Shown here: one piece after another, positions 8,112-16,670 of the stretch | Layout: each line of letters starts with the position of its first letter | How positions within the stretch are numbered: the stretch's first letter is position 1 | Position numbers and translations under genes: made by a program | Assembly: GCA_963813315.1 (NCBI GenBank) | Contig: CAWEYO010000014.1 | Span: 62,001-126,000, forward strand | Source of the DNA: CAWEYO01 sp963813315 | GTDB lineage: Bacteria > Pseudomonadota > Alphaproteobacteria > Rhizobiales > Rhizobiaceae | DNA length: 64,000 nucleotides | Reading direction: 5' to 3' | The notes under the pieces: model-generated | Seen by the model: only the letters and a program-made list of their open reading frames with translations | Told to the model about the DNA's origin: nothing | Databases searched by the model: none

Positions 8112-9047
8112 CTAGCTTGCCAACGCCGCTTTCACAGCCGCGGCGGCATCCTGGCCATCGAAGGTCGTCACGCCATTCAGCCACGGCGTCGCGGAGTCCG
8201 GATTTGCCTTCAGCCAATCCCTCGCCACGTCATTCGGGCTGCCACCCTTGAGGATGGCATCCATCATCGTGTTTTCCATCGACAGATCGAATTTGAGGTT
8301 CTGGATGAACTTGCCCACATTCGGGCACTCGGTCAGGTAGCCCTTTCGAACGTTGGTATGGACGGTCGCCGCGCCGAAGCCGGAATCACCCATGCCTTCG
8401 AGATAGGTGATTTTCATCTCGCCCATCACCGGATGTGGCGTCCAGCCGAGGAAGGCGATCCATTCGTTATTCTTCATCGCCTGCTCTGCCTGGGTCAGCA
8501 TGCCGGCCTCGGAGGACTCGACCAATTCGAAGCCCTCGAGATTGCTTTCCGGCTTGGCGATCATGTCCAGAATGATGCGGTTTCCGTCATTGCCGGCTTC
8601 GATGCCGTAGATTTTGTTGCTGAACTTGTCCTTGAACTTGCCGATATCGGTGAGCGTCTTGACGCCACCCTCAGCAACATAGTTCGGGACGACCAGACCA
8701 TAGCCCGCGCCTTCAAGGTTCTGGCTGATCGTCTCTACCGAACCATCGGCTGAATAGTCCTTTATGTCGGCCGTCATGGACGGCATCCAATTGCCCAGGA
8801 AAACGTCCAGATCGTTGTTCTTCAGCGACTGATAGGTGACTGGAACTGAAAGCTGGATCACCTCTGGCTCGTAGCCCAGCGCCGTCAGCAGGTTGAATGT
8901 GACGCCTGTGGTGGCCTGGATATCTGTCCAGCCGACGTCGGAAAGACGAACTTTCTTGCAGCTTTCCGCGTCGCCGGCCCAAGCGGCGCCCGAGGAAAGG
9001 ACCGCCGCCAACCCCAGTGCAGCGGCGAAGGAATTCATGCGCAACAT
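8112..9047 (-). CDS. choX: Choline/glycine betaine ABC transporter substrate-binding protein
   Basis: A 311-aa periplasmic protein with an N-terminal signal peptide (NSFAAALGLAAVLSSGAAWA, cleavage near AWA). The mature part has the OpuAC-type fold and residues of the ChoX aromatic box: SDVGWTDI, DVFLGNWMPS, and IAFLGWTPHP. These are the segments that cage the trimethylammonium group in rhizobial ChoX. It captures choline or betaine and delivers it to the permease. Start at 9047 is preceded by GGGAG; the open frame further upstream lacks features of the family and is rejected. First gene of the operon, divergent from the coiled-coil gene at 9340. Confidence 0.9.
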   Translation of the reverse strand: MLRMNSFAAALGLAAVLSSGAAWAGDAESCKKVRLSDVGWTDIQATTGVTFNLLTALGYEPEVIQLSVPVTYQSLKNNDLDVFLGNWMPSMTADIKDYSADGSVETISQNLEGAGYGLVVPNYVAEGGVKTLTDIGKFKDKFSNKIYGIEAGNDGNRIILDMIAKPESNLEGFELVESSEAGMLTQAEQAMKNNEWIAFLGWTPHPVMGEMKITYLEGMGDSGFGAATVHTNVRKGYLTECPNVGKFIQNLKFDLSMENTMMDAILKGGSPNDVARDWLKANPDSATPWLNGVTTFDGQDAAAAVKAALAS

Positions 9048-9339
9048 TTCAGTTCTCCCATTGTGATTTCTTCGGCGACCCGAAGTGGCGGTTGTTCTTC
9101 CGCCTGTTTCCCGAACCAAACACCATTTTGTTGTCGTTTCAAGCGGCAAGACCTGGCGATGCACGCCGCGTGCCGTTCTTTGCACGAAAATGGGTGGCCG
9201 CCCGCGCCCGTCATTCCGTATAGGCCCGCCAGGCGAGAGGATGACTTGCCCCTTTTTGGGCGTGTCCTTTCTTTCAATCGCCGATTGGTCCACATATATA
9301 TCTCGACCTGACCTGACCCTTACCGTCCGGAGGTGTTCG
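9048..9339. promoter_or_regulatory. Divergent spacer between choX and the AAA+ cluster
   Basis: 292 bp without a convincing gene. It must hold both the choX promoter and the promoter of the gene at 9340. A short AT-rich patch (CATATATATCTCG, 9291-9303) sits 36-48 bp before the 9340 start and is the best candidate -10 region. No clear operator was recognised. Confidence 0.35.
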
Positions 9340-10428
9340 ATGGCAACCTTGCAGAATTTCGACCAGGAAATCGCCAAGACCAAGCAGGTCGTGGAGGAGA
9401 TGCGGACGAAGATCGAGCAGTCGGGCAGCGTGCTCGACAACCTGGCGCAATCCGACAAGAAGATCGGCTCCGTCGATTTCAGCATCGAGAACGCCCGCAT
9501 CGAGGATGTGCTGAAGCAGCAGAAGATCATGGAAAGCAATATCGCCGACCTGATCATCGGGCTTGAGGATGCGACCAACGTATTTGGCGCCGAGTTCGAG
9601 AGCATGAAAAACTTCAGCACCTGGGAAAACCTGGTCGGTATCTTTTCGCCGCAAAGCAAGCAGCGCATGCGCACCGAACGCGTGCGCAACATGTCGCTTG
9701 CCGGCAATCTGCAGGAACTGCTCGCCAAATCGGACACTATCGTCGGCATCCTGAAGGCACAGAAGCAGGTGCTCGATCAGCGCTACAAGACGTCGGAAGC
9801 GAGCCTTGCCCAGGTGATCGAACGCCGCAAGGCGACGATGACCAACCTCGAGACGGTGCAGAAGCGGATAGAGGAACTGAACCCGCTGCTGCTCGATATC
9901 GAAAACAGGATCGCCGCCTCGACCAACCAGAAGGAACGCACCAACCTGGAGGGTGAGCGCTCGAAACTGGCAACCGAATACAATGAAAAGCAGGCCAGGG
10001 AACAGGAGCTTCTCGCCGAGAGCCAGACACTCGAGCGCTACACCTCGATGTTCCAGACTTTCGTCGACTCGCTCAACAACCAGATCGCCGCGCAAAGCAC
10101 GCTGATCAACAAGCTGACAATCGATACGGAGCAGCGCATCGTCCTTTACAAGGCGCTGGAAGATTCGTTGAAGACAGCCGCCCAGCAGGACGTGGCACAC
10201 AAGATCAACACGCTCGGCAGCCAAGTGGACAACACGGCCGAGGAGACCATGGCCGGCATCGGCGCCGCCGCGCAGAAACATATCGGCGATCTGCTGGAGA
10301 TGCATGAGAAGAACATGGTAGCGACTGGAGACATCCAGCGCCGCAAGAAGCTTGCCGACGAGGCATTCGCCCGGCGCTTCGACGAGGTGATGCGGCGTCA
10401 CAATGCGGCCGACTATGTACGGACGTAA
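9340..10428 (+). CDS. Coiled-coil protein, first gene of the AAA+ cluster (DUF6384-like?)
   Basis: A 362-aa, highly charged, cysteine-free cytoplasmic protein. Nearly the whole length is heptad-rich helix (for example KQVVEEMRTKIEQSGSVLDNL, ERRKATMTNLETVQKRIEEL), so extended coiled coils are expected; no membrane segment or signal peptide is visible. CCGGAGG precedes the ATG at 9340. It is the first of five same-strand genes ending with a DUF2333 membrane protein. I associate this type of protein with the DUF6384 label in annotated rhizobia, but that is from memory and not proven by a motif. It may be a scaffold or remodelling substrate for the ATPase two genes downstream. No function is claimed. 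Confidence 0.75.
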   Translation: MATLQNFDQEIAKTKQVVEEMRTKIEQSGSVLDNLAQSDKKIGSVDFSIENARIEDVLKQQKIMESNIADLIIGLEDATNVFGAEFESMKNFSTWENLVGIFSPQSKQRMRTERVRNMSLAGNLQELLAKSDTIVGILKAQKQVLDQRYKTSEASLAQVIERRKATMTNLETVQKRIEELNPLLLDIENRIAASTNQKERTNLEGERSKLATEYNEKQAREQELLAESQTLERYTSMFQTFVDSLNNQIAAQSTLINKLTIDTEQRIVLYKALEDSLKTAAQQDVAHKINTLGSQVDNTAEETMAGIGAAAQKHIGDLLEMHEKNMVATGDIQRRKKLADEAFARRFDEVMRRHNAADYVRT

Positions 10429-10456
10429 GCCTTTAGAGACCGTGCCCAGCGAAGCA

Positions 10457-10610
10457 CCCCCCTCTGGCCTGCCGGCCATCTCCCTCTCAAGGGGGGAGAT
10501 CGGATGGTTCATGCGCTGCTCCAATTCTGCCAGGAATGTGGTGAGCGAAATCGTTGATGAATGCCAATCTCCCCCCTTGAGAGGGAGATGTCCGGCAGGA
10601 CAGAGGGGGG
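10457..10610. repeat. Inverted repeat (43-bp arms) covering the ribosome binding site of the next gene
   Basis: Left arm 10457-10500 begins CCCCCTCTGGCCTGCCGGCC and right arm 10567-10610 ends GTCCGGCAGGACAGAGGGGG. The arms match over about 43 bases with two differences, both in the GGCC/GTCC and GGAC positions. The loop is about 66 bases. This GC-rich design is common in rhizobial intergenic elements. The right arm contains the GAGGGGGG that serves as ribosome binding site for the gene starting at 10618. Confidence 0.85.
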
Positions 10611-10617
10611 TAAAAAG

Positions 10618-11778
10618 GTGAAAAGAAGTGCGTACGGCGACCAATCCGAAGCCGCCGTCCGCTATTTCGACGCCATCGAAGCGGCGTTGAAGGGCCTTGG
10701 AATATTCATGCGCGACGACAGCTCTCCACTCTACCACCACGGCATCGTGGCGAGCATTGCAGCCGGGTACATTGCCCGGCTGGAGAAGTCGTTTTCGTCC
10801 TGGCGCAACCGTCTGGGTTTCATGGAAAGCTTCCGGATATCGCGAGCCGAAAGCGGCTTTCCGGTCTTCCAGAACGTGCTCGAACTCGAGAACGATCGCC
10901 GTCAGGCCGGGCAGCGGCTTGCCAACATTCCCGAGCCCGACACACTCCGCGCAGAGATGGCCGACTTCATCCTGCGTCACAAGGAATTTCCGGCCGCGCT
11001 GCAGAAGTCGATGGCCGAGCGGCTTTATCTGGAGGATATCAAAGACGGCCAGACGTTCGGGCCGTTCACTCTTGCGCAGACGGCCAAGGTATCGGTCAAT
11101 CCCAAGAACTTGCGCCCCTACTATCTTGTCCATTGGGCATCGTTCGACGGTACGGCCAATCTGCCGCTGATCTACATGGTGACCGTCGAGGATTCCTCGG
11201 AATCGATGGTAAACCAGTTGATCGATGAGAACGGCAAGCTCAATGAAAAGGTCGAGATCCCGCTTCCGGTGGACGGACTTCTCAATCCCGAGCTTGCCCA
11301 TCGTTTCGATGATTTTACCGAGAAGAATTCCGCCTATACGCTTTCTCCGGTCACGATCGCGACCAATCTCGACAAGGATTTCGAGACGCTGCATCCGAAG
11401 CAGCTCCGTCGCCTGGTGCTGGGACCATTCTATTCAGCCGGCATAACGGAAAACAATTCGACGGTGACAGAGGTGCTTTCGAAGGTGCGCAAGCCCGAGA
11501 ACGCCTGGCTGCTGACCTGGACGATCCAGGAGGTGGTTTCGAAAGCGGAGAAACCGGGCAGGCACGGCCTCTGGTCAAGCGAAAAGGCGACGCAGGAATT
11601 CTTTATCGAGACTGACGATCTGGAAGCGGCGCGGCAGGGCGTGTCGAGCTACGAACGGCATGCGCTGATCCCCCACGAGGCCTATCAGGCGCTCTATGCC
11701 GACGGCGAGGCGCAGAAGGTATTCCAGGGCTACAAGGTCCACATCCTGTCCAAGGGGCAGGTGATCAGCGATGTTTGA
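10618..11778 (+). CDS. Conserved protein of unknown function, second gene of the AAA+ cluster
   Basis: A 386-aa protein if it starts at the GTG at 10618, 7 bases after GAGGGGGG; an in-frame ATG at 10561 lies inside the inverted repeat and would add repeat-encoded residues. No signal peptide, no membrane helix. The N-terminal third is helical (SAYGDQSEAAVRYFDAIEAA), the rest looks mixed alpha/beta with a segment PYYLVHWASFDGTANLPLIYMV and a C-terminal QKVFQGYKVHILSKGQVISD. No known catalytic motif was recognised. Its TGA stop overlaps the start of a divergent copy of the stop-codon repeat. Co-orientation with the ATPase suggests it works in the same complex. Confidence 0.75.
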   Translation: MKRSAYGDQSEAAVRYFDAIEAALKGLGIFMRDDSSPLYHHGIVASIAAGYIARLEKSFSSWRNRLGFMESFRISRAESGFPVFQNVLELENDRRQAGQRLANIPEPDTLRAEMADFILRHKEFPAALQKSMAERLYLEDIKDGQTFGPFTLAQTAKVSVNPKNLRPYYLVHWASFDGTANLPLIYMVTVEDSSESMVNQLIDENGKLNEKVEIPLPVDGLLNPELAHRFDDFTEKNSAYTLSPVTIATNLDKDFETLHPKQLRRLVLGPFYSAGITENNSTVTEVLSKVRKPENAWLLTWTIQEVVSKAEKPGRHGLWSSEKATQEFFIETDDLEAARQGVSSYERHALIPHEAYQALYADGEAQKVFQGYKVHILSKGQVISDV

Positions 11779-11922
11779 GTGTCTGCCCGAAAATTTGCCG
11801 GAGCGGGCTGCAAATGGCGCTTTTTGCGCTTCCGGTGCTCACGTACCCAAATGTACGCTGCGCTCCGGTTCTCAAAATCACCATTTTCGCCACGCCCCAG
11901 CGAATTTTGAGTCAGACACTGA
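11776..11922. repeat. Stop-codon-associated palindromic repeat, divergent copy E
   Basis: Shares the core of the other copies (CTGCAAATGGCG, GCTCACGTACCCAAATGTACGCTG, CCATTTTCGCC) but has different outer arms: TGAGTGTCTG with CAGACACTGA and GAAAATTTGC with GCGAATTTTG. The changed arms still pair with each other. The TGA stop codon of the 10618 gene is the first three bases. It separates genes two and three of the AAA+ cluster. Confidence 0.85.
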
Positions 11923-12071
11923 GGCGATGTCGATCAGGGCCGGCGCCGCCCGTCATCCGCCTGCCGGCACTTTCTCCAAGAGTGCGGGGAGAAGGGGATT
12001 GTCTGCGACGCTGGGTGAGGGGCAGCGCCCGGCGTCGTCATGTCGGCCGGCTGACCGTGAAGGGGATTGAC
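11923..12071. other. Spacer with mosaic repeat fragment before the AAA+ ATPase gene
   Basis: 149 bp after repeat E. It contains a GC-rich block (CCGCCTGCCGGCACTTTCTC then AGTGCGGGGAGAAGGGGATT) with CACTTTCTCC/GGGGAGAAGGG complementarity, of the same style as other intergenic elements in the window. No gene seen. AAGGGG at 12060-12065 serves as the ribosome binding site of the ATPase. Confidence 0.5.
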
Positions 12072-13982
12072 ATGGACGCCAGCCTGACGACGATCTCCGA
12101 AGCCGACATTGAAAAGCACCGCGCCACCGCGCAGAGCATGATCACGCGCATTGTTGTGCTTGAGGATTCGGGCGGCCAGCCCGGCACCGCGCTGGCCGGC
12201 ACCGGCCGCCGTTTCGTTCCCACCGTTTCCACCGGCTCAGTGCGCAGGACGCTCGAAGTCGAACTCACCAGGACGGTTGCGGCAGTTAGCCCGGACGACC
12301 CGCTAATGTCGATCGGCCAACATACGCTGCTCTTTCGCGCGCGCCGCGGGCTGGCGGTCGCGCTCGCTGTTGCGGACGTCTTTGCGCGGAGCAGCGATCT
12401 GGAGGGCCTGCAGGCGAAAAATGCCCGCGCACCGCTCGAGGGCGATGAGGCGACGCGCTTCAGGAAGCTTGCGTCAGCGTCGGCGTACGTTTCGGCTTTC
12501 AGCTTCGCCTCCTACCTTTTGCAGCTGATCGACAGTGAGGGCGAGCCGCCGAACGACATCGCTGGACCCGACTTTCTGTTCGACACATCCCAGGACTCGC
12601 TGAAATCGCTGATTGCGGGGCTGGACCGGGCGATCTCCGGCGCCACACAGGACGCCGACATGACGACGCGGGCGCGGGCCTTCGCGCAAATCGCGATCGA
12701 CGGGCTGCTTTCGCGCAAGGGCCGCTTCGACGGGCTCGGCGCGTTCGAGGATGCACATATCCGCATCGACGCGGACGATTTCACGATTGACGGTTTCGAT
12801 GTCGCGCCGAGCCGGAAATCGAAGCCGCTAGTGATGACTTTCAAGAAGCCGGAAGAAGTCGTCGGCAACCATATCGCCAAATACCAGTCCATCAAGCTGG
12901 CCAGGATGCTGATGGCCTACGATTTCGACCGCCAGATGAACCCTTTTGTCGAGCTCGGCGGGTTCCTGTTCACCTTCATCGGCGACGGCGCGCCGGGCAC
13001 GGGCAAGACGACGCTGATCCAGATGATCGCCGGGCTGGTCAGCGGCTACTGCCAGATTGCGGGCTATCCATTCCACTACGAGAATTTCGGCGTCGACCAG
13101 ATTTCTTCCTACCAGGGTAAATCCGGCCAGAACTGCCGACAGTTCATCAACAATGTCCTCAATCCGCGCGCCATAGGCTTCGGAACGATCGACGACATCG
13201 ACCAGGTTGCGGCGAGGCGTTCCGACGACCGCGCGTCGGCCGGACAGCAGGAGATCACCGGTGTACTGATGGACGCCTTCGGCGGGGCGGGGACTGTGGT
13301 GCGCGGCAATTCGAGCTTCGGCATGTTCTCCAACTATCCGGAGAATGTCGATGACGCGCTTAGACAGCGGGCCGGCGCGCGGTGGGTGGTCGACGGCCCC
13401 CAGACGCGGGACGACTACATTGACATATTCGTTCTGCTTGCCGGCAAGAACCACAAGATACCGCTCGGAGATCACACGCTCTACGCGGCGCAGGAGGTCA
13501 AGCGCGCGGTGTCGGAGGCCTATGAGGAACACTCGCGGCCGCGGGAAGACGGGCTGACGAAGGTCCACGACCGCTTCATGAAGGAAAACGGCAAGCCGAA
13601 GACGTTGGCCGACATCGGCACCTATCTCCACATGATCAAGGAATCCGAGCCGCGTTTCACTGGCCGTGCCGTCAAGAACGTGACCGATGCGATCAAGATG
13701 CGCGCCATGGACATAGAGCTGCCGGACGACTGGTTCGAGAAGCCGGAGGCTTTCATGCACAAGAGCTACGACGACAAGAAGGCGATGATCGAAGCGCTGC
13801 GCGGGCCATTTTCCATGGAAATGGTCATGCAGGAAATCAACCGCTATGCCGACTCCGAGTTCCGCTATTCCGATCGGTCGGACGATTCCACGGTGTCCAG
13901 AATGCTGCGGGATGCGAGGCTTCGCGAAAGGGCGTCGCGCGAGATGGAGGAGCTGAAGAAGAAGGGGATGTGGAATGCGTGA
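12072..13982 (+). CDS. AAA+ ATPase of unknown role, central gene of the cluster
   Basis: A 636-aa cytoplasmic protein. Residues 1-290 have no recognised motif and probably bind the partner. The AAA+ core follows: Walker A GDGAPGTGKTT at 304-314 (Lys312), a Walker B-like FGTIDDID at 370-377, a sensor-1 region VVRGNSSFGMFSNYP near 410-423, and DDALRQRAGARW near 427-438 with candidate arginine-finger residues Arg431 and Arg433. Walker B has Asp-Asp where Asp-Glu is usual, so hydrolysis may be slow or the base may be elsewhere. The C-terminus is long and charged. Start at 12072 follows AAGGGG. It probably remodels or loads one of the co-encoded proteins; no defence, pilus or protease partner is recognisable. 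Confidence 0.8.
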   Translation: MDASLTTISEADIEKHRATAQSMITRIVVLEDSGGQPGTALAGTGRRFVPTVSTGSVRRTLEVELTRTVAAVSPDDPLMSIGQHTLLFRARRGLAVALAVADVFARSSDLEGLQAKNARAPLEGDEATRFRKLASASAYVSAFSFASYLLQLIDSEGEPPNDIAGPDFLFDTSQDSLKSLIAGLDRAISGATQDADMTTRARAFAQIAIDGLLSRKGRFDGLGAFEDAHIRIDADDFTIDGFDVAPSRKSKPLVMTFKKPEEVVGNHIAKYQSIKLARMLMAYDFDRQMNPFVELGGFLFTFIGDGAPGTGKTTLIQMIAGLVSGYCQIAGYPFHYENFGVDQISSYQGKSGQNCRQFINNVLNPRAIGFGTIDDIDQVAARRSDDRASAGQQEITGVLMDAFGGAGTVVRGNSSFGMFSNYPENVDDALRQRAGARWVVDGPQTRDDYIDIFVLLAGKNHKIPLGDHTLYAAQEVKRAVSEAYEEHSRPREDGLTKVHDRFMKENGKPKTLADIGTYLHMIKESEPRFTGRAVKNVTDAIKMRAMDIELPDDWFEKPEAFMHKSYDDKKAMIEALRGPFSMEMVMQEINRYADSEFRYSDRSDDSTVSRMLRDARLRERASREMEELKKKGMWNA

Positions 13983-14012
13983 GGGCGTCCCCACGCCAGA
14001 GGGGGGTATCTG

Positions 14013-15299
14013 ATGGACCTCCTTCTCGAAAACGAGCTGATCTACGGACGACTGCTGCCGGTCGAGGAAAGGCATCTGATCGAGCGCTACAACAAGGCGC
14101 TGAAGGCGTTCGGGCTCAAGGCCACGAAGCTCAAGACCTTCGAGATCGACCGCACCGGCTTCTCGCCGCAGGTTGCCGAAGAGCTCGGCGACCCGTTCTA
14201 TCTCGATCCGAACGAGGTCAACCGGCGCTTTATTATCCTCACGCCCGAGCAGATCGACCTGCCGGTCGTGCACACGGCCTTTTCCAATACTTCCCAGCTC
14301 ATCCATGAATTCATGTCGAAGAACCAGCGGGCGATCGACGCGCTGACGATCAAGGACGTGATTTACGGCGAGATCGAAGATTTGGTTGCCAAGGTCGAGA
14401 GCATCGAGGATTTGCTTTCCATCAACCAGGTGGAGTTCCGCGTTCTTTCGGCCGAGGATGTGCTCGGCAAGGCGTCGGAACTGGGCACGTTGGTCGACCG
14501 GCTGAAGCGGGAGCCGGGCGCTTGGCGCGACAACGCCATGCTGGAGCGGATGGTGGAGCTTGCCAGGGTGACCGGCGACATCCGCGAGAACGCGCTGGTA
14601 CCGGACCAGGTCATTTTCCGGCACAACGCCTATTGGACCAGCCATTTTGGCGGTCTCTATGTCTTTGTCGATCCCGAAATGACGACTGTGATCAGCGATC
14701 CGGCGGCGCCGGGTTTTCGTCGCTCACGGCCGTGGCAGGTGAGTTATCTTTCGATCCATGACGCCGACCGCGTGTTTCGTTTCCTCGCGGCCTCCGGGCG
14801 CATCGAACTGCCGCGCGCCTCCTGGATCGAGACGTCCGGATACCTCGAGCACCGCGCGGAAATGGCAATCCGCGGGCTGATCCACCGAAGCGAGCCCAAG
14901 CGCGACGTCGCCAGGGCCGACAAAGTCTGGCTGCAAACCTGGATCCACGGCCATGCCGACATCATCAACAGCGAGGGGACTTTTCCTTTCCTCAATGCTG
15001 CCAAGCGCGAAATTGCGCAGTTCGGTCAGCTCCGCCTCGAGGACGTCGACCCGCAGCATCGCTTTCTTGTCGTGCGGGCCAGGTCCGACCATCCGGACGC
15101 CTGGCTGACCAACCGGCTGATCTCCGACTTCGTGCCCGATGACTTCGTATCGCGCTACATCTTCAACAAGCAGGGCTTCTACAAGGATTTCGAGGGCTAC
15201 GATGCGGTGCAGCGATCGGCGGTTGTGGACACGCTGAAAACCACATATCTGAAAGACAAGGAGGCTTTCAGGGTACGCCTTTACGGGCTGACCGACTGA
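14013..15299 (+). CDS. Conserved protein of unknown function, fourth gene of the AAA+ cluster (DUF6638-like?)
   Basis: A 428-aa soluble protein starting MDLLLENELIYGRLLPVEER, preceded by a GGGGG-rich stretch. Mixed alpha/beta, with recognisable conserved-looking blocks VRARSDHPDAWLTNRLISDF and FVSRYIFNKQGFYKDFEGYD near the C-terminus; no known catalytic motif, signal peptide or membrane helix. It begins 30 bp after the ATPase stop, so the two are very likely co-translated from one message. I recall similar proteins under the DUF6638 label next to such ATPases in other rhizobia, but this is memory, not a demonstrated match. Confidence 0.75.
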   Translation: MDLLLENELIYGRLLPVEERHLIERYNKALKAFGLKATKLKTFEIDRTGFSPQVAEELGDPFYLDPNEVNRRFIILTPEQIDLPVVHTAFSNTSQLIHEFMSKNQRAIDALTIKDVIYGEIEDLVAKVESIEDLLSINQVEFRVLSAEDVLGKASELGTLVDRLKREPGAWRDNAMLERMVELARVTGDIRENALVPDQVIFRHNAYWTSHFGGLYVFVDPEMTTVISDPAAPGFRRSRPWQVSYLSIHDADRVFRFLAASGRIELPRASWIETSGYLEHRAEMAIRGLIHRSEPKRDVARADKVWLQTWIHGHADIINSEGTFPFLNAAKREIAQFGQLRLEDVDPQHRFLVVRARSDHPDAWLTNRLISDFVPDDFVSRYIFNKQGFYKDFEGYDAVQRSAVVDTLKTTYLKDKEAFRVRLYGLTD

Positions 15300-15339
15300 G
15301 GCCGAAAATGAACGCGAATGCCCAGGGGGGTGGTCAGCC

Positions 15340-16539
15340 ATGCTCGATCCGATCGTGAATTTCTTCACCTGGATTTTCCAGTGGATCGGCCGGGTCATCG
15401 GCTTCGTGATCGGCATTATCCTGTGGCCTTTCATGTGGGCCGCGCGCTGGTATTCCCAAAAGGGATGGATGCTCAAAGGCATCGTCGGCGCCGCCGTTTT
15501 GGCACTGGTTGCCTTCTACGCCTATTTCATCTGGCAGACGCAGCGGTGGAACAACTTCAATCCCGACTATCCGGATGCGCTCAGGGTGGCTGCAGGCCAG
15601 TCGCTGGCCGGCAATCCGGTCGGCACGGTGTCCGATAGCTCTCAGGCAGCCGCAGGTGGCGAGCTTGGCTCCTCGAAAGCCGGCGCGGCCGCGACAGGCA
15701 CGAACCCTCCGGCGTCCGCGCAAGCAGCCGCCACTTGCAACCGCTCGGCAATCGCCGATGTTTCGGCCGACCTGATCGACTTCAACGTCAACCAGAATGC
15801 CTGGATTTCTTCGATGCTGGCCTCGAAAATCGGGCTGTTTGGCGTTCCGTGGCGAAACACCCCTTTCCTCGACAACAAGGCCGCGTTCCAGCTTGGCGTG
15901 AACCAGGTGATGCGGCGCACGACCACCGAACTTGTCGACACGCTCGGCCGGGTGCGCGGCACTTCGCAGATCGACCAGAACCTGCAGGATGCGCGCACTG
16001 CGCTGGCTTGGGACGAGAGTGCCTGGTACATCGGCCTGCGCGGCCCGACGCGGCCGACGCCAAGCGTCTATCGCGAGGCGATCGGCAAGCTGCGGAACTT
16101 CAACGGAAGCCTTGAGAAGTGCCAGGTAACTTTCGACGCCCGGGCCGACAACCTGCTTCAGTTCCTCGACCGTATTGCCGGCGACATCGGTTCGACGTCC
16201 GATATCCTGCGCGCAAGGCTGGACGCCTCCAATGCCGGCTGGTTCGATCCGCGGGCCGACGACCGTTTCTGGTTCGCGTACGGCCAGCTCTATGCCTATT
16301 ACGGGATCCTGAAAGCGACGCGCTCCGACTTTGCCGCCATCATTGCAGAGCGCAATCTTACCCAGATATGGACTCGCATGGAGGAGCAATTGCGGGCGTC
16401 GCTCGACGTGCAGCCGCTGATAATCTCCAATGGGAATGAATTGAGCTTCATCTTCCCCTCGCATCTGGCGACCATGGGCTTCCATTTGTTGCGCGTGCGC
16501 TCGCAGCTGGTCGAAATCCGGTCAATCCTGGATCGATAG
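15340..16539 (+). CDS. DUF2333 family membrane protein, last gene of the AAA+ cluster
   Basis: A 399-aa protein with hydrophobic N-terminal segments (IVNFFTWIFQWIGRVIGFVI and GIVGAAVLALVAFYAYFIW), then a periplasm-sized soluble part rich in short helices (NQNAWISSMLASKIGLF, TTTELVDTLGRVRGTSQIDQ). This layout matches DUF2333, a family of uncharacterised inner-membrane proteins in proteobacteria. An Ala/Gly/Ser/Thr-rich linker lies near residues 85-130. It follows the 428-aa gene by 40 bp and ends the five-gene run, 131 bp before fhs. It is the only clearly membrane-bound member and may anchor the ATPase complex at the inner membrane. Confidence 0.8.
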   Translation: MLDPIVNFFTWIFQWIGRVIGFVIGIILWPFMWAARWYSQKGWMLKGIVGAAVLALVAFYAYFIWQTQRWNNFNPDYPDALRVAAGQSLAGNPVGTVSDSSQAAAGGELGSSKAGAAATGTNPPASAQAAATCNRSAIADVSADLIDFNVNQNAWISSMLASKIGLFGVPWRNTPFLDNKAAFQLGVNQVMRRTTTELVDTLGRVRGTSQIDQNLQDARTALAWDESAWYIGLRGPTRPTPSVYREAIGKLRNFNGSLEKCQVTFDARADNLLQFLDRIAGDIGSTSDILRARLDASNAGWFDPRADDRFWFAYGQLYAYYGILKATRSDFAAIIAERNLTQIWTRMEEQLRASLDVQPLIISNGNELSFIFPSHLATMGFHLLRVRSQLVEIRSILDR

Positions 16540-16670
16540 TATCTGTCGCAATCCGCGCATTGCGTGGCTGTTTTGAGACGGCAAAAAACGCTGCCGGCTG
16601 GCTTCTATGCACGCGAAGTGAAGCATTGCGTGCCGCGTCGGAAAACGCGCGAAGACCGGGAGAAGCCGTC

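Noticed and set aside
8112..9749. Extended 545-codon frame for choX
   Set aside because: The extension before 9047 runs through the divergent spacer and into the neighbouring gene; the signal peptide starts at 9047.
9274..11394. Very long open frame (over 700 codons) antisense to the first two cluster genes
   Set aside because: It mirrors the codon bias of the sense genes in GC-rich DNA, has no recognisable domain and runs through the inverted repeat; the sense genes have ribosome binding sites and family-like sequence.
12828..14645. Open frame of about 605 codons antisense to the AAA+ ATPase and the 428-aa gene
   Set aside because: Crosses two well-supported genes and has no domain; explained by codon bias.
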